Below, piece after piece: positions 6,996-11,087 of a stretch of DNA of 11,087 nt. The notes beneath the pieces were generated by a model that worked only from the letters and a program-made list of their open reading frames with translations, was not told where the DNA came from and did not search any database. How positions within the stretch are numbered: the first letter of the stretch is position 1; each line of letters opens with the position of its first letter. Source of the stretch: TMED23 sp964639965 (GTDB taxonomy: Bacteria; Pseudomonadota; Alphaproteobacteria; Rhodospirillales; UBA2165); contig CAZXGI010000077.1 of assembly GCA_964639965.1 (NCBI GenBank), positions 1 through 11,087 of the forward strand. The letters run 5' to 3'. The translations under genes and the position numbers were made by a program.

Positions 6996-8525
6996 TCAAT
7001 CATTTGCAGCATTCGTATTAATGTTTTTCCGACGTTTATCGATCACATAAGGAAGTACCATAGATATGACTAGCAAAACCCACAGAGTATTGCCGATAGT
7101 TGAAGAAAAGATAACCATTACGTCACCTTCCGACATTCTCATAGCCCGTAGGAAATACGTTTCCATTAACGGTCCTAGAATTATCCCAATTAAGATAGCG
7201 GCAACATGATAACCAGTTTTGCGGGCAACATATCCTATTATTCCAAACACCAAAGCTAAATTCATATCAAATAGATATGCACGCGGCACAAAAGAGCCAA
7301 CGAGGGTAAATGCAATTATTGTTGGCACCATATATACTGTTGAGACAACAGTAATATTCGACATATATCTTGCTAACGGCAAAACCATAAGAATCATGAG
7401 AGCATAAGTAGCTGCCATCGCTGTAAAAGGCCCAAAAGCCAACTCAGGGCTCGTCATGAAGAGATCCGGTCCAACGGTAACACCATGGTACTGAAGGACG
7501 ACCAACATAATTGCTGCAGTTGCACCACCGGGGATTCCAATCACCAAGAGAGGTACTAAAGTACCTGATGTAACTCCATTGTTGGCAGATTCGGGCGCTA
7601 TCAATCCTTCAACATGACCTGTACCATAAAGTTCTGGCGTATTTGAAAAAGTTTTAGACTGCTGATAAGCGACAAATGACGCGATAGCTGCTCCAGCACC
7701 GGGGACAACACCAATCACTAAACCAATGAGACTATTCCATGTAACGTGCCACCATTTTAAGATAGCAATACGCACACCATTAAACGTTTGCCGCCAACTT
7801 GTAATCTTCTTTGAACTTAAATTGATATCTTCTGATACTATAGAACGATTCTCAATGACCGTAAAAGCTTCTGAAACAGCAAATAAGCCTACCAAAGCAG
7901 GAATAAGGGGGATTTTGTCATAGAGCTCTAAAAATCCAAATGTCCCGCGTGGAGTTTCATACACAACATCGGTACCAATAAACCCAATCATTAAGCCAAA
8001 AAAACCTGCAATAAGCCCTTTCATAGTATCTTTAGCTGCTATGGTTGCTATCAGGGAAATTCCAAAAAACATGATTACAATCATTTCAACGGAGTGCAGA
8101 AAATAAGCAATCTGAGATAACCAGGGCAATGCAAATAATGCAATAAAAGTTGTTAACAATCCTCCAGCGATTGAGGCCGTAAAAGACATTGCCAATGCTT
8201 GCTGTCCTTCGCCCCTTTTAGTCATGGGATACCCATCAAGAGGCGTTGCAGCAGCTCCCGCAGTTCCTGGAATATTGACTAAAATAGCCGGGATACCAGC
8301 GCCCATCCGTGAGGAGGCGTATAGTGCCACCATAAATGTTAGTCCAATTTCTGGATCCATTGCCAAAGTTAGCGGCAGCAATATGATAATGGTGTTGGCC
8401 GCACTAAATCCTGGGATAGCCCCGACAACAAGACCCAAAAATATGGCGGGTACGATTACCCACCATAGAGTAAATGTACGGACAAACATTTCCCCCAAAA
8501 ACGCAAGATCATATTCCATTTCCAT
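6996..8525 (-). CDS. tctA: TTT transporter large permease subunit TctA
   Basis: 509 residues, the normal size for TctA, the large membrane subunit (about 11-12 segments) of tripartite tricarboxylate transporters, which move organic acids inward using an ion gradient. The duplicated signature is intact. The first copy has GAIPGFSAANTIIILLPLTL (36-55), SSRMGAGIPAILVNIPGTAG (71-90) and TPLDGYPMTKRGEG (94-107). The second copy has VVPGAGAAIASFVAYQQSK (273-291), APESANNGVTSGTLVPLLV (310-328) and GIPGGATAAIML (330-341). The ATG at 8525 shares one base with the tctB stop (TAATG on the coding strand), giving tight translational coupling; a second ATG two codons later is possible. It is followed by about 100 AT-rich bases before the LVIVD gene, with no obvious terminator, so read-through into that gene is plausible. 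Substrate class is organic carboxylates; the specific acid is set by TctC and is unknown. Confidence 0.95.
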   Translation of the reverse strand: MEMEYDLAFLGEMFVRTFTLWWVIVPAIFLGLVVGAIPGFSAANTIIILLPLTLAMDPEIGLTFMVALYASSRMGAGIPAILVNIPGTAGAAATPLDGYPMTKRGEGQQALAMSFTASIAGGLLTTFIALFALPWLSQIAYFLHSVEMIVIMFFGISLIATIAAKDTMKGLIAGFFGLMIGFIGTDVVYETPRGTFGFLELYDKIPLIPALVGLFAVSEAFTVIENRSIVSEDINLSSKKITSWRQTFNGVRIAILKWWHVTWNSLIGLVIGVVPGAGAAIASFVAYQQSKTFSNTPELYGTGHVEGLIAPESANNGVTSGTLVPLLVIGIPGGATAAIMLVVLQYHGVTVGPDLFMTSPELAFGPFTAMAATYALMILMVLPLARYMSNITVVSTVYMVPTIIAFTLVGSFVPRAYLFDMNLALVFGIIGYVARKTGYHVAAILIGIILGPLMETYFLRAMRMSEGDVMVIFSSTIGNTLWVLLVISMVLPYVIDKRRKNINTNAAND

Positions 8526-9037
8526 TAAAAAAGCCCTTTCATAAATAATTCGAAAGGACCCGCTGGAAAGCGAGTTTCAAATGCAACGATGAAAAGAAGA
8601 TACCCACCAATAGATAAAGCCGCCGACAACAAAAGTATAAACCTTTTTTCTTTAAATTCGCCCAGCACCATCATAGACAAACTGAGAAATAAAAATGTTG
8701 TTAGCGTAAAACCTAAATGCGGCACAATAAATATGAAAGCAAGAGTTAAAACTAAAATTATTATACGTTTTGGTAATAAGGGTTTTGGGCTAACCAAGTT
8801 TGTAAAATCCAAAACCTCTCCATTCGTTGTTGCAGAATTCATAGACCTGACAACAAACGTGACAATTAGAAAGATTAGAATAGTACCCACAATAAAAGCG
8901 GCGACCTGCGCCGTCCAAGGAGCGTCTATGATTGTAAAAAAATAATAAATTGTAAAACAAAAAGCCATCACGGGTATGATCAGATCGCTACCAATCGACC
9001 TCGATACTGTTTTACGAACTTCCTCTTTTTCTGTCAT
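8525..9037 (-). CDS. tctB: TTT transporter small permease subunit TctB
   Basis: 170 residues, the usual length for TctB, the small and poorly conserved membrane subunit. Hydrophobic segments lie at about 19-37, 44-63, 91-106, 108-125 and 132-153, with a polar loop at 64-90. HLGFTLTTFLFL (107-118) and the closing FETRFPAGPFE (153-163) match the typical TctB pattern of a Gly-Phe turn and a final Pro-x-Gly-Pro. Recognition depends partly on position between tctC and tctA. The ATG at 9037 has only a weak ribosome site. It lies behind the tctC-tctB hairpin, so its expression should depend on read-through from tctC. It partners TctA in the membrane complex. Confidence 0.92.
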   Translation of the reverse strand: MTEKEEVRKTVSRSIGSDLIIPVMAFCFTIYYFFTIIDAPWTAQVAAFIVGTILIFLIVTFVVRSMNSATTNGEVLDFTNLVSPKPLLPKRIIILVLTLAFIFIVPHLGFTLTTFLFLSLSMMVLGEFKEKRFILLLSAALSIGGYLLFIVAFETRFPAGPFELFMKGLF

Positions 9038-9069
9038 AAGCCCGTGGCCTAATTGTTTTTAAGTAAAAA

Positions 9070-9101
9070 TGGGCGGCCCTTCAACTTGAAGCTGCCGCCC
9101 A
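9070..9101 (-). terminator. GC-rich hairpin with T-run between tctC and tctB
   Basis: Read on the - strand just after the tctC stop, TGGGCGGC and GCCGCCCA form a perfect 8-bp GC-rich stem. An inner CTTCA/TGAAG stem closes a short loop, and five T residues follow directly (9069-9065). This is a good intrinsic terminator. Since tctB and tctA lie immediately downstream with no obvious promoter of their own in the remaining 30 bases, it is probably leaky. Confidence 0.8.
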
Positions 9102-9117
9102 CATAAAAAAAATTTTA

Positions 9118-10152
9118 TTATGATTTTTTGCCAGAAAGAAGGTCTTTAAATTCCTTTCCTATTTGGGCTATACCTTTTGCATAGACAGCCGCCTCTTCAG
9201 GGCCGCGGTATCCTACATAATCCCATGGAGCCTTCGTTTTCTTATACGCTTTTTTAAAGGCCGGATCAGCTATTGCTTTCTTCAGAGTGTCTTCAAGTTT
9301 TTTAAAATTATTTGGATGACCGCTTATAGCTGAAGTTTTAATTCCATAGGCTCTCGCGCCAGCTACCAAAGAAGGCATATTCATTTTGAAATGATCATTT
9401 AAAATAGGAGCATTTTCAGTTTTTCCTGGTAGAGGGTTCTTATGTGACATCATCAAAAGTATCTTCATACTTTTAGCTCGCTTTATTACGCCCCCTGATG
9501 GTAGCGCACCTAAATCCATTTCACCCGTGGCAACACCAGCATATGTATTTTTTCCACCTGAGAGCGGGATCGCGTTGAGTTTAGCTCCGACGTGTCGAGC
9601 AAGAGCCATGACTCCAAGCGTCGCAGGATGTGCCAAACGACTGACGCCAACATTTAGAGTACGTTTTTTTCCTGCTGCAATAACATCATCGATTGTTTTA
9701 AATTTACTCTTTCTGCTTACAAAAATAACTCCAGGATCCGCATCTATTTGAGCAAAATATTTAAATTTATTTAAGTCAAATGTCGGCGCTTTCACTACCC
9801 AATTAAGAACCTCTGGACCCATATTACCAAACAGTAATTCATGCCCATCGTCTTTCGCGAGGCCCATATATTTTTCATAACCAACACGACCTGCTGCTCC
9901 AGGAAAAAAGGAATTCTCAAAATTTACCCCAAGATATTTTTTCCAAACACTTGTGACAGCACGGTTCAAGCGATCAGCTCCGCCGCCTGCTCGAGTTGGG
10001 ACATATATCTTTATATTCCGATCCGGAAACTTACTTGCCATAGCATCTGCGAACGGAAAACCTACTGTCGCTGCGACGCCAGCGAAAGCAACAGAATTTC
10101 TGAGAATATCTCGTCGACTTATTTTTGACACAAATCGCTTATTAAAATCCAT
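9118..10152 (-). CDS. tctC: TTT transporter periplasmic binding protein TctC (Bug family)
   Basis: 344 residues, a TctC/Bug-type solute-binding protein that captures an organic acid in the periplasm and hands it to TctAB. The N-terminus carries SRRDILR (12-18) before a hydrophobic stretch (20-36) and a small-residue end, ADAMAS (35-40). The twin arginine suggests Tat export, although the hydrophobic core is also compatible with Sec. The mature protein opens with FPDRNIKIYVPTRAGGGADR (42-61), the family signature for the ligand carboxylate loop. Later family features are GAAGRVGYEKY (84-94), the hinge region near AHPATLGVMALARH, and the C-terminal PWDYVGYRGPEEAAVY. A strong GGAGG (10162-10166, -) lies 9 bases before the ATG. 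It is the first gene of the transporter set and is followed by a terminator-like hairpin. The ligand is unknown. Confidence 0.95.
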   Translation of the reverse strand: MDFNKRFVSKISRRDILRNSVAFAGVAATVGFPFADAMASKFPDRNIKIYVPTRAGGGADRLNRAVTSVWKKYLGVNFENSFFPGAAGRVGYEKYMGLAKDDGHELLFGNMGPEVLNWVVKAPTFDLNKFKYFAQIDADPGVIFVSRKSKFKTIDDVIAAGKKRTLNVGVSRLAHPATLGVMALARHVGAKLNAIPLSGGKNTYAGVATGEMDLGALPSGGVIKRAKSMKILLMMSHKNPLPGKTENAPILNDHFKMNMPSLVAGARAYGIKTSAISGHPNNFKKLEDTLKKAIADPAFKKAYKKTKAPWDYVGYRGPEEAAVYAKGIAQIGKEFKDLLSGKKS

Positions 10153-10161
10153 TATTTGTTT

Positions 10162-10166
10162 CCTCC
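10162..10166 (-). promoter_or_regulatory. Strong Shine-Dalgarno of tctC
   Basis: GGAGG on the - strand, 9 bases before the tctC ATG, is clearly better than the weak sites before tctB, tctA and the LVIVD gene. It agrees with a need for excess binding protein. Confidence 0.7.
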
Positions 10167-10191
10167 ATGATCAAAACTTTTGTTTATTTTT

Positions 10192-10211
10192 TTATCAGGC
10201 TTACCTTATAA
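10192..10211. promoter_or_regulatory. Imperfect 20-bp dyad in the tctC leader
   Basis: TTATCAGG and CCTTATAA are inverted arms matching at 7 of 8 positions around CTTA, about 40 bases upstream of the tctC start. On the coding strand it is followed by A residues, so it is not an intrinsic terminator. It could be an operator or a leader hairpin. A TATACT (10231-10236, -) just upstream is a possible -10, but no good -35 accompanies it. Confidence 0.3.
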
Positions 10212-10273
10212 CTTTCCATGACATCTTTCTAGTATAATAATCACGGCGTTTTTTGACTCCATTTTAAAAGGAT

Positions 10274-11087
10274 CTACCCCTTATAAATTGGCTCAGGTTG
10301 AACCAAAAATGTGTGCAGCACTTGATAAGTCATCAGATAATTAATTTGCTGAAAACTCGCATGAGAAATACCTGGCATAATTTTAAATTGTTTGTCGGGA
10401 TTCGGGAGTAAACAAAAAAACTTGGTCAGATCCTCCATACTTGCTATGCCATCCCATTGACCTCTCATAATTAAAGATGGCATCGTTAATTTTTTTGGAT
10501 CAACGATTGGTAAATTTTCGCACATATCCACATAAGTTCCATTAGGTACGGAATCATCTAAGGCACAAATTTCCTTAGCAAACGCTTCAACAACCTTGTC
10601 TTCTGCGCAACCAGGATGGTCATCACGACTAAAAATTGACCGAACAAAGTCAAGGTCTATTGGTCGGCGGTTTCTGGTCTTAAACTCAGCCAATTTCGTT
10701 CTTCGCTTCTTTAGCGTAGGACTCCCCTCTCCCGTCCAAACCATTGCATCCATTGCCAATCGGCTAACGTCATGTGGATTACGTTGCGAAAACAATGCTG
10801 CGCGTAAAGCACCTGAAGAGATACCGTATATGTCGACCTGATCAATATTACGAATGGCCTTTATGTAATCAATGGCCGCCTTTAAATCATCCGCACCATT
10901 CGATATATCAAAATGATCGTCACGGTGTTTATCCGATCGCCCATAGCCTTCCATGTCAACACACCAAGTATCGAACCCCTTAATAGCAAAATAGTTCATC
11001 ACAGATGAATAGGGCCGACCTTCTACTTGCAAATCAAATGTTGGTTGGGACGCCATTGACGAACCATGAACAAATACAATTGAACGT
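10274..11087 (-). CDS. Alpha/beta hydrolase (5' end outside the window)
   Basis: The frame stays open from the internal ATG at 11056 to the window edge. The upstream codons read SIVFVHGSS, the oxyanion-hole HG motif, so the gene starts outside the window and ATG 11056 is not its start. Numbering from that internal Met, the nucleophile elbow is YGISSGAL (77-84, Ser80), the acid is Asp202 in RGQWDGIAS, and the catalytic histidine is His232 in PGISHASFQQ, giving a complete triad. VDMEGYGRSD (33-42) is the typical strand-4 motif. A cap region of about 70 residues (105-180) precedes the last strands. No membrane segment is visible in this part. It ends 121 bases before tctC on the same strand. The substrate (ester, thioester or C-C bond) cannot be told; linkage suggests it may act on the transported acid or its precursor. 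Confidence 0.88.
   Translation of the reverse strand, partial: RSIVFVHGSSMASQPTFDLQVEGRPYSSVMNYFAIKGFDTWCVDMEGYGRSDKHRDDHFDISNGADDLKAAIDYIKAIRNIDQVDIYGISSGALRAALFSQRNPHDVSRLAMDAMVWTGEGSPTLKKRRTKLAEFKTRNRRPIDLDFVRSIFSRDDHPGCAEDKVVEAFAKEICALDDSVPNGTYVDMCENLPIVDPKKLTMPSLIMRGQWDGIASMEDLTKFFCLLPNPDKQFKIMPGISHASFQQINYLMTYQVLHTFLVQPEPIYKG

Noticed and set aside
7219..8544. Several + strand open frames lying opposite tctA
   Set aside because: They are antisense to an unmistakable full-length TctA with conserved signatures, have no family features or ribosome sites, and are best explained as shadows.
11026..11056. ATG at 11056 as the start of the alpha/beta hydrolase
   Set aside because: The frame continues upstream and encodes the conserved HG oxyanion motif just before this Met, so the Met is internal.
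1..11087. Mobile element, CRISPR, prophage or tRNA content
   Set aside because: No transposase, integrase, direct-repeat array, cloverleaf-like sequence or phage gene was recognised on either strand.

Overview
The window looks like ordinary chromosome of an AT-rich (roughly 40% GC by eye), probably marine, Alphaproteobacterium. That assignment is an inference. It rests on the base composition, tight gene packing, a glutathione-type glyoxalase II, an AlkA-like glycosylase and a TctABC tripartite tricarboxylate (TTT) transporter with a possible Tat-exported binding protein. No tRNA, rRNA, CRISPR array, IS element or phage gene was seen.

Left part (1-4328). On the + strand, the 3' end of an unrecognised Cys-containing protein (1-296) is joined by a TAATG stop/start overlap to an ATP-grasp ligase (296-1543). 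Convergent to these, and overlapping the ATP-grasp stop by 4 bases, is a low-specificity L-threonine aldolase, ltaE (1540-2577, -). A 207-base AT-rich spacer with a small perfect dyad separates ltaE from a short AlkA/Mag-type 3-methyladenine DNA glycosylase (2785-3414, -). This gene diverges from a glyoxalase II, gloB (3537-4328, +), which starts at TTG behind a strong GGAGG. The shared intergenic region holds two nested inverted repeats.

Right part (4332-11087). All genes are on the - strand, so transcription runs right to left: alpha/beta hydrolase (cut by the window edge), tctC, tctB, tctA, an LVIVD-repeat beta-propeller protein, and an Fsr-like MFS transporter. tctC is followed by a GC-rich hairpin plus T-run, so tctB, tctA and possibly the later genes are probably expressed at lower level than the binding protein. 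tctB/tctA overlap by one base. The propeller gene and the MFS gene are separated by only a few bases. The cluster reads as an uptake and processing unit for an organic acid: TctC captures it, TctAB imports it, and the hydrolase and propeller protein may act on it or on a precursor. The MFS protein may export or import a related compound. The substrate cannot be read from the sequence.

The most interesting item is the LVIVD protein. It lacks a signal peptide, is rich in family-like His motifs spread over its blades, and sits with a transporter and a hydrolase, so it could be an uncharacterised cytoplasmic propeller enzyme. The Cys-containing protein/ATP-grasp pair at the left edge is the second candidate for an undescribed function.
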